A stretch of 64,000 nt of DNA from Castor canadensis (Eukaryota; Chordata; Mammalia; Rodentia; Castoridae). Positions 1-11,787 of the stretch are shown here, piece by piece. The stretch is taken from positions 89,459,042-89,523,041 of the forward strand of contig NC_133392.1 in assembly GCF_047511655.1 (NCBI RefSeq), read 5' to 3'. The notes beneath the pieces are model-generated. The model was not told the origin of the DNA. It did no database searches and was given only the letters and a program-made list of their open reading frames with translations. Position 1 is the first letter of the stretch; every line of letters begins with the position of its first letter. A program made the translations under genes and the position numbers.

Positions 1-97
1 TAGTAGCACTGTTCTTTTCATCAGTCAGGTTGAAAACCTGAGGAATGACCTTTAATTTATTCTTCATACATGGTCATGTTAGGATGATTTTATTTTT

Positions 98-304
98 TTG
101 GGGTGTGGGGATTACTGGGTTTTGAACTCAGGTCCTCATGCTTGCTAGGCAGGTGCTCTACCACTTGAGCCACCTCACTTTTTTGTGATGTGTATTATTG
201 AGATAGGGTTTTTGGAACTGTTCCCATGTGCTGTCTTTGATTTGCTATTCTAGTCTCTGCCTCCTAAGTAGCTAGGATTATAGGTGTGAGCACCAGTGCC
301 TGGT
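98..304 (-). mobile_element. Composite B1/ID-type SINE
   Basis: On the minus strand a 7SL/B1-like half (complement of TCCTAAGTAGCTAGGATTAT) is followed by a tRNA/ID-like half (complement of CTAGGCAGGTGCTCTACCAC). Partner copy at 45781-45985. Confidence 0.75.
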
Positions 305-317
305 AATTTTCTTTTTC

Positions 318-412
318 TTTTTCTTTTTTTTTGAGAGCACTAAGGTTTGAAATCAGGGCTTCAGGCTTGTGAGGCAGGCACTTTTACTGCTTGACCTGCT
401 CCACCAGGAGCA
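318..412 (-). mobile_element. ID-like SINE half with T-rich tail
   Basis: T-rich run then GGTTTGAAATCAGGGCTTCA and GCTTGACCTGCTCCACCAGG, the complement of an ID/tRNA-type SINE. Partner at 45996-46082. Confidence 0.6.
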
Positions 413-1314
413 GGATGAACATTTAACTCGAGAAGTCTACATACCAGATCTCCAAACAAATCTGCATATACCCTAAATCTACATTCTGTTACTTCTGTTC
501 TCTTTATTGTTGGGAAGAAGAGAAAAATAGGGTTGTTTAGGTTATCCAGGCAAATTTTAATGTAGCTGACTTGATGCATTGGAAAATTGAAGATGGAAGT
601 CTTGGCATAAAGAAACATGACACAGAGTTGTGGCAGTGAAAAGAAGGGAAACAGATTTTCCTAAAACATATTTTGATGAAAACAGGCTGTGTTGACATTG
701 TACATAGGACATGAATTAAAGAACAAAAGTTTATTTAAAGTTTTTGAATCTAAGTAACAAGACATGGTGCTGCTATCAAGACACTGACAAGAAAAAAAAT
801 TGAGTTCAGTAGAGATGTGAATAAAATTAATAATCTGTGGGCAAAAAGTGGTTGAAGAGGTGGGGAAAGCCCTAGGCTTGCATACACACCATTATTATTT
901 ACCCTGAGTTTCTAGTATTCATTTCTAAGGTACATTCCCTCCAAGCACATTCTGAACTAGTGCTTGAGTTCATTGTCTAAATTTAATTCATAACAGTGAA
1001 GAATGTAGAAAAGTTGAAACATAAGATTTTAAAAAATTCATTCATCAAAAAAATAGGCTGAATCACAATGAAACATCCTGTACAACTGTTATAAACTAAT
1101 AGAAATGTAAAAAGTTGGACAAAGTTTATTTTTGGTGGAAAATTTGATATTATTAGGTTTTAGTGTTATCCCTTAACCAAACTTATGAAATAAGAAAAAA
1201 ATTAGTATTTTACTACTTATTTTATAATTTGGTTATAGCTAAAAAATAGTTTAACCGGATGCTAAAGGAATAACATCAGAGCAACTAAGACTGTAATTCT
1301 ACTGTTCCAGAACT
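413..1314. other. Copy B intron 9 sequence without recognised features
   Basis: AT-rich unique intronic sequence, collinear with 46083-46985. A long T-run at 1319-1338 marks the approach to the L1. I see no gene or RNA here. Confidence 0.6.
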
Positions 1315-2604
1315 GGTGTTTTTTTTTTTTTTTTTTTTGCCTTTCTTTAAGTGTTTGGCTGTCTGGTTTGCTGTTTGATCATCCTCCATCTCTCCCATTT
1401 TTTCTCTTTTTTTTTCATTTTCTTTCTCTTTTTTCTCCTGCTTTCTTGGTTTTGTTAGTATTAATATTGTAACTCAGCAAATACTACCTCCAGGAACAGA
1501 AATGGTACCTAGTGGAAACATGGGAAGACAAAGAAAGGATGGAAACCATTCTCCCCCCAAAAATAAATTAGTACAGGATTCAGAGAAAAATGAAGAAAAC
1601 AGATACCCAGATCCAGACTCCAACAAAACAAAGATAAACTATACCAAAGAACCCAATGAAGCCCCCAGAACACAATGAAAGAAGAAATACCACAAGTAAT
1701 TAATAAGAATTTCATACTTGTTACTAGACATGGTTAACCGAAACATACAGGAAGCACTCAAGAAATTCCAAGACAACAAAAATAAAGAATATGAAAAAAA
1801 CACAAAAACAAATAAATGAAATCATATGAGCCCTAAATAAACACCAAACTGAAACAGAGAACACTATAAATAGAGAGATAAATGAATTAAGGGTGAAAAT
1901 TGACAATATTATAGAGGAAGTGACCCATGATATGGAAAACCTCAGAAAAAAGAATGAAACAGAAATACAAAACTAAATGGAAGGCCATTCCAGAAGAACA
2001 GAACAAACAGAAGACAGAATCTCAGAATGTGAAGATGAAATGGCAATTAAAGGAAAAACCAAAGGCCCATTCAGGTACAGGAAGCCTCCAGAATACCTAT
2101 CAGACTTAACCAAAATAGAACTACCCCATGGCATATTATCATTAAAACAACAAGAACAGAGACTAGAGAAAGAATATTGAAGGCTGTTAGAGAGAAAAAA
2201 CAAGTAACATACAAAGGTAAACCCATTAAAATCACTACAAATTTCTCAGTGGAAACCTTAAAAGCAAGAAAAGCATGGAGTGAGGTCTTTTAGGCACTGA
2301 ATGAAAACAACTTCAATCCTAGGATACTCTACCCAGAAAAACTATCATTCAAAATAGATGGAGCAATAAAAGTCTTCCATGATAAGCAGAAACTAAAACA
2401 ATATATGACCACCAAGCCACCACTACAAAAGATTCTCCAAGGAATTCTGCACACAGAAAGTGAGCAAACAAACCATGAAAGGGCAGGCAGTACCAAACCA
2501 CAGGAGAAGAAAGGCAAGAAAGTAGAGAGTAATATTGATTCAGCTACACACAATCAAACTCTTAATCAACAAAGACAACTACGTAACAAGGATCACCACA
2601 TACC

Positions 2605-5600
2605 GATCAATACTAACACTGAATGTTAATGGACTTAATTCCCACATCAAAATACACTATTTGGCAAACTGGATTAAAAAGGAATATCCAACAATCTGCT
2701 GCCTACAGAGACCCACCTCATTGACCCAAATAAGCACTGGCTTAGTGTGAAAGGATGGAAAAAGATTTACCAAGCCAATGGCTCCTGAAAACAGGCAGGG
2801 GTAACAATACTTATCTCAGAGAAAGTAGACTTCAAACTTACATCGATCAAGTGAGATAAAAAAGGATACTCCATACTAATAAAAGGGGAAATACACCAAA
2901 AGTAAATAACAATTATCGACTTATATGCACGCAATGTCAATGCACCCAGTTTCATCAAACATACTCTGAAGGACTTAACACATTTATAGACTCCAACACA
3001 GTGGTAGTGGGAGACTTTAATACCCCCCTATCACCAATAGATATGTCATCCAAACAAAAAAATCAATAAAGAAATCCTAGAACTAAATCACACCATAGAT
3101 CAAATGGACCTAGCTGATGTCTACAGAATATTTCATCCAACTGCTGCACAATATACATTCTTCTGTGCAGCTCATGGAACCTTCACCAAAATTCATCATA
3201 TCTTAGGGAACAAAGCAAGCCTCAGCAAATATAAGAAAATAGAAATAATACCATGCATTCTATCTGATCACAATGCATTAAACTAGAAATCAACAACAAA
3301 AACAACAGTAAAAAAAATGCAAACAATTGGAAGCTGAACAACACATTGCTCAATGATGAAAGGGTCATTGATCAAATAGAAGAGGAAATTAAAAGGTTCC
3401 TGGAAGTTAATGAAAATGAAACAAAAAGCTGTTTCTTTGCAAAAATAAAGAAGATCAACAGACCCCTGGCAAAACAAGACAAGGATGCCCACTATCTCCA
3501 CTCCTATTCCTATTCAACATAGTACTGGAATTCCTAGCCAGAGCAATTAGGCAAGAAGAAGGAATAAAAGGAATACAAATAGGTAAAGAAACTGTCAAAA
3601 TATCCCTATTTGCAGATGACATGATATTATACCTTAATGACCCAAAAAACTCTACTCAGAAGCTTCTAGACATCATCAATAGCTATAGCAAGGTAGCAGG
3701 ATATAAAATCAACATAGAAAAATCATTAGCATTTCTATACACTAACAATGAGCAAACTGAAAAAGCATGTAGGGAAACAGTTTCATTTACAATAGCCTCA
3801 AAAAAAATCAAATACCTAGGTGTAAACCTAACAAAAGATGTGAAAGACCTCTCCAAGGAAAACTCTACATTTCTGAAGAAAGAGATTGAGGAAGACTATA
3901 GAAAGTAGAGAGATCTCCCATGCTCATGAATTGTTAGAATCAACATAGTAAAAATGTCGATACTCCCAAAAGTAATCTATATGTTTAATGCAATTCCCAT
4001 CAAAATTCCAATGACATTCATTAAAGAGATTGAAAAATCTACCGTGAAATTTATATGGAAACACAGGAAGCCACAAATAGCCAAGGCAATACTCAGTCAA
4101 AAGAACAATGCAGGAGGTATCACAATACCTGACCCCAAAACTCTTAGACACAATAAACAGCTATAGCAAGGTGGCAGGATGCAAAATCAACTTACAGAAA
4201 TCATTAGCTTTTCTATACAACAGCAATGAACAAACTTGAAGGAATATATGGAAAAAATTCCATTTACAATAGCCTCAAAAAAATGAAATACCTAGAAGTA
4301 AACTTAACAAAGGATGTGAATGGCCTCTACAAGGAGAATTACAAACTCCTGAAGAAAGAGATCAAGGAAGACTACAGAAGATGGAAAGTTCTCCCATGCT
4401 GATGGATTGGTAGAATCAACATAGTAAAAATGGCTATACTACCAAGAGCAATTTACATGTTTAATGCAATTCCCATCAATATCCCAATAACTTTCATAAC
4501 AGAGATTGAAAAATCTACCCTAAAGTTCATTTGGAAACACAAGAGACCACGAATAGCCAAGGCAATACTCAGTAAAAAGAGCAATGCTGGAGGTATCATA
4601 ATAACGGACTTCAAACTATATTACAAAGCAGTAGCAATAAAAACAGCATGGTACTGGCATAAAAACAGACATGAAGACCAGTGGAACAGAACAGAGGACC
4701 GGATATGAGTCCACACAACTATACACACCTCATTTTTGACAAAGGTACTGAAAATATATGATGGAGAAAAGACAGACTCTTCAACAAATGTTGCTGGGAA
4801 AAGTGGTTATCTGTCTGCAAGAAACTGAAACTACATCCATGTCTATCACCCTGTACTAGTATCAGCTCAAGATGGATCAAGGACCTTAATGTAAGACCTA
4901 AAACTCTGAAGTTATTACAGGAAGGAGCAGGAAACACTCTGGAGCTAATAGGTATAGGCAAGAACTTCCTTAATAGAACCCCAGGAGCCCAGCAACTAAG
5001 AGGAAGGATGGACAAGTGGGACTTCATAAAATTAAAAAGCTTCTGCACAACAAAAGAAATGGTCTCTAAACTGAAGAGACTACGCACAGAGTGGGAGAAA
5101 ATATTTGCAAACTACACATCAGACAAAGGAGTGATAACCAAAATATACAGGGAACTTAAGAAAGTAAAGTCTCCTAAAATCAATGAACCAATTAAGAAAT
5201 GTGCAACTGAACTAAACAGAACTTTCTCAAAAGAAGAAATTCAAATGGCCAAAAAGCACATGAAAAAATGCTTCCAATCTCTAGCAATAAAGGAAATGCA
5301 AATCAAAACCACACTAAGATTCCACCTCACCCCTGTTAGAATGGCCAAAATCAAAAACACCATCAACAACAAGTGTTTGCGAGGATGTGGGGAAAAAAGA
5401 ACCCTCGTATACTGCTGGTGAGAATGCAAGCTGGTGCAACCACTCTGGAAAAAGATTTGGAGGCTTCTTAAAAATCTAAACATAGACCTGCCATATGGTC
5501 CAGCAATCCCACTCTTGGAGATATTCCCAAAGGAATGCGACTCAGGTTACTCCAAAGGCACCTGCACACCCATGTTTATTGCAGCACTATTCACAATAGC

Positions 5601-5814
5601 TAAGTTATGGAAACAACCAAGATGCCCCACTACTGATGAATGGATCAAGAAAATGTTGTATTTATACACAATAGAATTTTATTCAGTCATGAAGAAGAAT
5701 GAAATCTTACCATTCGCAAGTAAATGGATGGAACTGGAGAACATCATTCTGAGCGAGGTCAGCCAGGCTCAGAAGACCAAAAATCGTACGTTCTCCCTCA
5801 TATGTGGACTTTAA
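2605..5814 (+). pseudogene. L1-A ORF2 remnant (endonuclease, RT, Cys-rich end)
   Basis: Broken ORF2. The endonuclease start is recognisable ([15 protein letters not shown] near 2610-2660). RT remnant at 3621-3908 follows FADDM at the RT catalytic site. The C-terminal part (5008-5421 and 5434-5814) keeps the L1 ORF2 end including [13 protein letters not shown] and [21 protein letters not shown] stop separates the last two parts. Confidence 0.8.
3473..4140 (+). mobile_element. Chimeric RT tract of a different L1 subfamily inside L1-A
   Basis: About 660 bp that match the L1-B element (13745-14400) better than the surrounding L1-A: for example TCGATACTCCCAAAAGTAAT against GGCTATACTACCAAGAGCAA in L1-A. 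The region downstream (4265-4620) repeats the same RT thumb segment in its L1-A version, so that piece of ORF2 is present twice. The paired L1 in copy A lacks this and instead has its normal RT region (49180-50130). Confidence 0.75.
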
Positions 5815-6221
5815 ATCTAGGTCAAACACAGCAATGTGGTTGAACTTGGATCACATGACAAGGGGAGAACATATATGGGAGGTATGGGAATAGGTAGAAA
5901 ACCCAAAAACATGAAAGTGTTTGATGTCCACACTCCAGAGGGTTTAATACAGAAAGCTTAAAGTGACCCAGGTTATCATGAGCAGGGGATCAGGAACCAA
6001 TGAAAAGATCAGTTAGAGATGATTCAACCTGGGTTGTAACATATTTGTACATGAAAGCAATGCCAGGAATCTTTTTGTATAGGTATCCTTAACTAAACTA
6101 GCAAAAACGCTTTGTCTTCCTTAAAAAAAAAAAGAGTAGTTTTTAGATTAAAATTTTAATTTTAATCAGAAATTTACATTGAGGCAAATAGAGAACTCAA
6201 ACTTAAAACTATCAATTTTGT

Positions 6222-6290
6222 GGGAGGGGTGATACTGGGGTTTGAACTCAAGGTCTCCTGCCTGTGCTCTACCACTGGAGGCACTCCCTC
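6222..6290 (-). mobile_element. ID-like SINE fragment
   Basis: GATACTGGGGTTTGAACTCA and CTCTACCACTGGAGGCACTC are the complement of the tRNA/ID half. Sits about 75 bp past the exon 9 donor. Partner at 51883-51955. Confidence 0.65.
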
Positions 6291-6365
6291 AGCAAAAGCT
6301 ACCAAATTCTTTTTCTCACTTATGTTCAAGGCAAGTATAAAACCTCCAAGAGTGGGAACTCTGAC

Positions 6366-6472
6366 CTGAACTGCCTTCTGGGTGGGATCGGCATTTTCTG
6401 ACGTAAGGGACTCAAAAGCATCAAAGAGGTCGTTGTGTTCAGCTACATCTGTAGCAAGAAAATGTTTTCCTC
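6366..6472 (-). pseudogene. CLCA4: CLCA4 copy B exon 9
   Basis: 107 bp (2 + 35 codons). Read in the ancestral frame it gives [20 protein letters not shown], then [15 protein letters not shown]. Copy A and human have NNGLIDAFG where this copy has HNDLFDAFE, so conserved N, G, I and G positions have changed. Lies after the exon 8 frameshift, so it is not translated in frame. Acceptor ttttag, donor gtcaga. Confidence 0.88.
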
Positions 6473-7390
6473 CTAAAACATAAATACATTAGTTAGTAGC
6501 TTTCTAGAAAATAAGTACTTTTCACATGTTAATAATGAAAAAGGTATCACTTTAAAGAAAATCAATGTTTTGGTTTGTATTATTAAGCTAGACCAGTGTC
6601 AGAGAGCTGTAAGATGAACTCTGAAATGCTAATTTAAATTATTATAAGTATAACACATAATCTATATTTATAACAGAAACCTCAGCTAGAAAAAAATACA
6701 TCAGATAGTCACAGACCATAAAAGAAGATGTTGTAATTCCTGATATTTAAGCTCACAGACATTACAGACCCTTTCCATTTTTATTTAAGAAATAATTCTA
6801 ACAAAGTTGGCTTTCAGGTTTTTCCAGACAAAGTGGATCAGAAACACAAAATGAGAAAGACAAAAGGGGTGCTGTATCCCCAGGTGTCCTCATGGTAGCT
6901 GGCACTGAGGGGAAAGAAGAATGGGAAACAGGGGTCTAGCCCCAAAAGGCACAACTTGGGCAGAAATAAGTTAGATAATGGTCATGAAAATACGTTGACA
7001 TGATGGAGTTTATACAACCAAGTGTTGAAAAGCAAATATATATGTGGTACCATTAAAGCCAGTTTGATACAATACTCAATACCCATGATGTAAATTGTGT
7101 ATCTTCTACTATGTGTAAGAAGGCATTAAAAATATGGAACCCATTTTCATCACTTCTGTATGCCTCAAATACCAGCTACTATAGTTAGTGATTATCTAGA
7201 AATTCACTGTTTCTTTTCAGCCTGAGCTCATGTTCTCCCACTCACAGCCCATGCCTGATAGAAGGCAGCCTATGCTCTGGTCTCAGGGGGACACCATTCC
7301 CTCCATGTGTTTGCATTGTTGCATTTCATTTATTATTTTTTGGTTATGCCTTGATCATCTTTCCTCACCTCCACTCTTCCTATACAATCT
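6473..7390. other. Copy B intron 8, first part
   Basis: Unique intronic sequence, nearly identical to 52136-53053. No recognisable gene or repeat. Confidence 0.6.
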
Positions 7391-7402
7391 CAGCATCCTT
7401 TT

Positions 7403-7841
7403 TAAATTTTTTTTTCTTTTATTCATATGTGCATACAATTTTTGGGTCATTTCTTCCCCCTTCCCCCTGCCCCCTCCCTTACCCACCCCAACCCCTTGCT
7501 ACCAGGCAGAAACTATTTTGCCCTTATATCTAATTTTGTTGAGGAGAGAGTATAAGTAATAATAGGAAGGACCAAGGGTTTTTGCTAGTTGAGATAAGGA
7601 TAGCTATACAGGGAGTTGACTCATATTGCTTTCCTGTACATGTATGGTACCTTCTAAATTAATTCTTCTCAAAGTAACCTTTTCTCTAGTCCTGGTCCCC
7701 TTCTCTTTTAAAGTATCTGCTTTAGTTTCTCTGCATTGAGTGCAACAAATGCTATCTAGTTTTTTGGGTGTCTTACCTATCCTCACACCTCCCTTGTGTG
7801 CTCTTGCTTTATATGTGATCAAAGTCCAACCCCCTTGTTGT
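7403..7841 (-). mobile_element. 5'-truncated L1 3' end in copy B intron 8
   Basis: Complement of the L1 3' UTR and ORF2-distal end, with the C-rich (G-rich on the L1 strand) tract at 7455-7500. Flanked by a target-site duplication: CAGCATCCTTTTT at 7391-7403 and CAGCACCCTTTTT at 7842-7854. Partner at about 53067-53486 with the same duplication, so insertion preceded the duplication. Confidence 0.8.
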
Positions 7842-8186
7842 CAGCACCCTTTTTTGAGACCCAGCTCAGAAACCACTTAGTCTCTCATGCTTTCTTTCCC
7901 TCACACTATACAACCCTGGGGGAATTGGTGGCTCCCTCTGCTCACATAGAACTTTATTCTTTATTATTTCAGTAATGCAGGAATGTCATCTGGTTATATT
8001 TTATTTTTCCTCCAGACAACTGGACTTTGAACACCATGAGAAAAGAGATTGGGGCAGGTTTGACTCTGGTTTCCAAATCCTGGCAGAGTACCTGCAGAGC
8101 AGGAGCTCAAGAGAAGTTGTTGAGTTGTGAAGGTCTACATTTACATATTGTAATTAAAGGTGTGCAATATATAGGTCATGCTTTAC

Positions 8187-8365
8187 CTGTTATATCGCTC
8201 ATCTCTGTTACTGCTTCATCAGCATCTGGTCCCAAAGCAATAAGATGAATAATGACCCCACTTTGCTTCACAGTCTCAACACACCCGCTGGCAGTGCTGC
8301 TCCTCCCCATCAGTTAGCAGCACTATTTCAGACCCATCTCTTTGGGAATTTTTCTTTTCAATTGC
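8187..8365 (-). pseudogene. CLCA4: CLCA4 copy B exon 8, one-base insertion and premature stop
   Basis: 179 bp against 178 in copy A. Begins [20 protein letters not shown] in frame, then one extra base (minus-strand G after GAGGA, near 8299-8300) shifts the frame and gives TGA at 8276-8278. In the copy A frame the rest would read through [20 protein letters not shown] to TEMSDIT. The lesion falls at the third metal-coordination loop of VWA. Splice sites (tttgcag, gtaaag) are intact. Confidence 0.9.
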
Positions 8366-9758
8366 CTGCAAACATAATTCAGAGCCCAATTACCATACTA
8401 GTTCAAATGTAACAATAGGAAATTAGAAACTATTATGGGGGAAATAGGTAGAAGTAGGTATGATAGAAGAGACAGTCTCTGCTTTAAAATCATGGAATCT
8501 GCAATTAACAATCCCTGGGAATTTTATGTAATATTTTTCTGCCTCCCAATTACAGATACTATCTATTCAAATGAAAGTAGATGGGGACAGAGCTTTGGAA
8601 AACCCCACCTAGACTAAATGGCAATGACATCTCATTCTGAAAAAATAAGGTCAGTCAAGTACTCAAAGTTAAATTAAGTATCCTTTTCTAGACTATGCTT
8701 TGACAAGCCTGAAGTGTATAAAGTCTGTTGTACATACAGTCAGATGCCTTAAGAATCCACCTCAACATAAAAAGTAATTGATTCCAAATTAGAAAATAAC
8801 TCACTATGCTTATAAATAAAATGTAGTTTAAATTATATGCATGTTTAGGTCAGAGACCTTATTATAATATTTTCAATTTACTTTTAATAGAATGAGGACA
8901 GAACTAAGCACATTAATGATGCTCAAAGACTACATGAATAATATTTAGTGAGTACTATTTGTAACTTGAATCATTTTCCTGTAAAGCACCACATTTGAAA
9001 TATAGAGTTCCAAATCTAAGTACCTGGAACAGCAGAAAAAGACAAAGCAGCCCAGGATAACAACTGTATTTCATTTTTAATAATAGTTTTAATTGTACTG
9101 GGTTCTTTGAGTTCTATTTTGGGAAACTGAGTCCAGGCCAAAAGGAAAAGAAAGGCCATACTATCAGTAGCTTTGGGCATGAGAGTTAAGATTTGTGTAG
9201 CTGTAAAAACAGTTGGATGCAAATAGTTGCTTATTATTTATAAATATAAATATGGAGTAATATATGTTCTGACATGCATTGAAAGCAAATAAAAATAGCT
9301 CCTTCTACACATTTGAGTCCAAAACAAAGATCCTAAGATGAAATAGAGTTCTGTTTCCCTCAACTTTCTGAATTAAGTTTATTCACTGAACAATGAACAA
9401 TGTATCAGTGACTAAGCTGTGGAATTAAAGGAGCTACATGGTTCCAGCATTCATGGAAAGAATTGAGTTCAATTTAACATTATCTACCAAATAGGACTGA
9501 GATGTAGAGATGAGCAGCAAAGACATAAATAACATGTAAAAGAATATGTAGGTAGAATAATATAAAGTTGAAAAGAAATGACAAAATATTAGAGGTCCAC
9601 CATTTACTGAATGTTTATAATATGTATTGTTTATATACTGTTATATATATTATTTAAATCTTTTATACATGATGCAATTTAACACAAGTCCAACTCCACC
9701 AATTCTTTACCAATCACCACTCTTGCTCACTACAGGAGCAACCAACATCAGTTTCCTA
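8366..9758. other. Copy B intron 7, 3' part before the L1
   Basis: AT-rich unique intron sequence. Up to 9136 it pairs with 54009-54805; 9137-9758 has no counterpart on the copy A side because of the 1299-bp deletion there. No gene seen. Confidence 0.6.
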
Positions 9759-10885
9759 AAACATAAGTTGAGAGGAATTCTAAGATGGCGGCTAGAGGGA
9801 GGAAGCAGAAAGCGTGCCTCCGATAATGAAATCTTGGAGAGACGCTGGAGACACACCTTGCAGGCAAAACCACCGAGAAGAGGCAAAACTTTGACCCCTC
9901 CACACCTCCAGCTGGTGCAGAGAATCTCCACTTCACGTTAAACAGAGACACCAGGAGGGCCCCCGGGCCGCCAGAGGCCCGCACCCAGATGGCTTGGGAA
10001 GACAAGTTTTGTTCTACTTTATGCGTCCCCTTTGATAAGACAACTACAGAACAACATCTGAGGCACCATCTCCAGGATTGGAGGCTGAGATGGACAGCAA
10101 AATTATTAAGACTGAAACATCATTGCATTTGAACTTGGAGGGTTTTTTAAATTTTATTTTCTATTTTTCATATTGTTTTATTTTATTTAATTTATATATA
10201 TATACATATTTTTTCTTTCATTTACTTATTTTTTATTTTTATTCTTATCTTTATTCTTTTCATTTTTTGTTTTCAATCAACTCTCTGTCTCTCTAATGCC
10301 TGTTCAGCTTACTGTTGATTAGTACACTAATGCTCCCTGTTTATGTCTTTGAAACTTTTTTTTTTGATACTTTGCTATGTGTTTTCCTACTTGTTGGTTT
10401 GTTTTGCCATTTTTCTTTAACTTCTTTGCTTTCTGTCCTCTCACTCTTCCATTCTAAATATCACCATTGTTATTATTATAAGCTAGAAAATACTTAATTG
10501 CACACAGTACAGGAACAGTAACAACACCAAGGGCAATGACAGGGAGACAGAAAAAACAGGGAAACCAGTTTCCCCACAGCAAAAAATTAGTATAGTACCA
10601 GAGGGAAATGAAGAAAACAGATACTAAGATCCAGACTCCAAAAAAATGAAGATAAACTACGCCAAAGAACCCAATGGAGCCTGCAAGAATAATTTAAAAG
10701 AAGACATACTACAGGTACTCAATGAGAATTTTATAGAGATGATACTGGATAGGGTCAACCAAAATGTACAGGAGACACTCAAGAAATTCTAAGACAACAA
10801 AAATAGAGAATTTGAAAAAGGAAAAGAAGAAATAAAGGAAACCATAGAAGCACTGTATAAACAACAAAGTGAAACAGAGAACACG

Positions 10886-11479
10886 ATGAATAAAAAGATA
10901 AATGAACTCAAGACAAAAATAGACAACATTAAAGAGGAAACCACCCAGGATATGGAAAACCTTAGAAAAAAGAACAAAACAGAACTGCAAAACAAAATGG
11001 AAGGCCAAACCAGCAGAATAGAACAAACAGAACACAGAATCTCAGAACTTGAAGATGAAATGGTAATTAAAGGAAAAACCAAAGAACTATTAATTAAACA
11101 ACTCAAGACCTGTGAAAAGAAAATGCAAGAACTCACCAACTCCATCAAAAGACAAAACTTGAGAATCATGGACATTGAAGAAGGAGAAGAGGTGCAAGTG
11201 AAGGGAATGCATAATATATTCAACAAAATAATAACAGAAAATTTCCCAAATCTAGAGAAAGGTATTACCATACAGATGCCAGAGGCCTCCAGGACACCAA
11301 ACAGACCAGATCAAAATAGAACTACCTCACGACATATCATCATTAAAACAACAAGTTCAGAAACTAAGGAAAGAATATTGAAGGCTGTAAGAGAGAAAAA
11401 ACAAATAACATACAATGGTAAACCCATCAAAATCACAGCAGACTTCTTAACAGAAACGTTAAAAGAAAGAAGAGCGTAG
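10886..11479 (+). pseudogene. L1-B ORF1 remnant (coiled coil, RNA-binding domain)
   Basis: 197 codons of ORF1p. A heptad-rich coiled coil runs over residues 1-90, then an RRM-like part ([10 protein letters not shown] and [10 protein letters not shown] in order) and the C-terminal domain ([35 protein letters not shown]). It stops after KERRA where intact L1 ORF1 continues with a Trp. The upstream ORF1 start (ATG at 10537) is separated by a stop. The same stop is in the partner at 55257-55850, so it predates the duplication. Confidence 0.85.
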
Positions 11480-11787
11480 GGCGAGATCTTCCAGGCACTG
11501 AATGAAAATAATTTCAACCCCAGGATATTCTACCCAGCAAAACTATCATTCAAAATAGATAGAGCAATAAAACTCTTCCATAATAAGCAGAAACTAAAAC
11601 AATATGTGACCACAAAGCCACGATTACAAAAGATTCTTCAAGGGACTCTGCACACAGAAAGTGAAACCCAACATAACCATGAAAAGACAGGCAGCACCAA
11701 ACTATAGGAAAAGAAAAAGCAAGAAAATAGAGAGTAACCTCATCTTAGGTACACACAATCAAACCTTCAAACAACTAAGACAACTAA

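Larger units (their letters stand above)
1315..6133 (+). mobile_element. LINE-1 (L1-A), nearly full length, in copy B intron 9
   Basis: Antisense to the host gene. Starts in a T-rich 5' segment, followed by an ORF1 remnant (ATG at 1503, then stops), ORF2 remnants and a 3' UTR ending in an A-run at 6121-6133. Both ORFs carry several stops and frameshifts, so the element is dead. Partner at about 46985-51796. The 3473-4140 interval is a chimeric RT tract (see findings). The 5' boundary is approximate; no clear target-site duplication was found. Confidence 0.85.

Noticed and set aside
361..618. 85-codon minus-strand reading frame
   Set aside because: It lies over an ID-type SINE and adjacent intron, has no recognisable domain and is not preserved as a frame in the duplicate.
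7230..7559. 109-codon plus-strand frame, also at 52893-53195
   Set aside because: It crosses from intron sequence into an antisense L1 3' UTR; the frame length differs between copies.
10709..11271. Minus-strand hydrophobic frames of 108 and 160 codons, also at 55101-55642
   Set aside because: Antisense shadows of the Lys/Glu-rich L1 ORF1 coiled coil; A-rich coding reads as Phe/Ser/Leu on the other strand.
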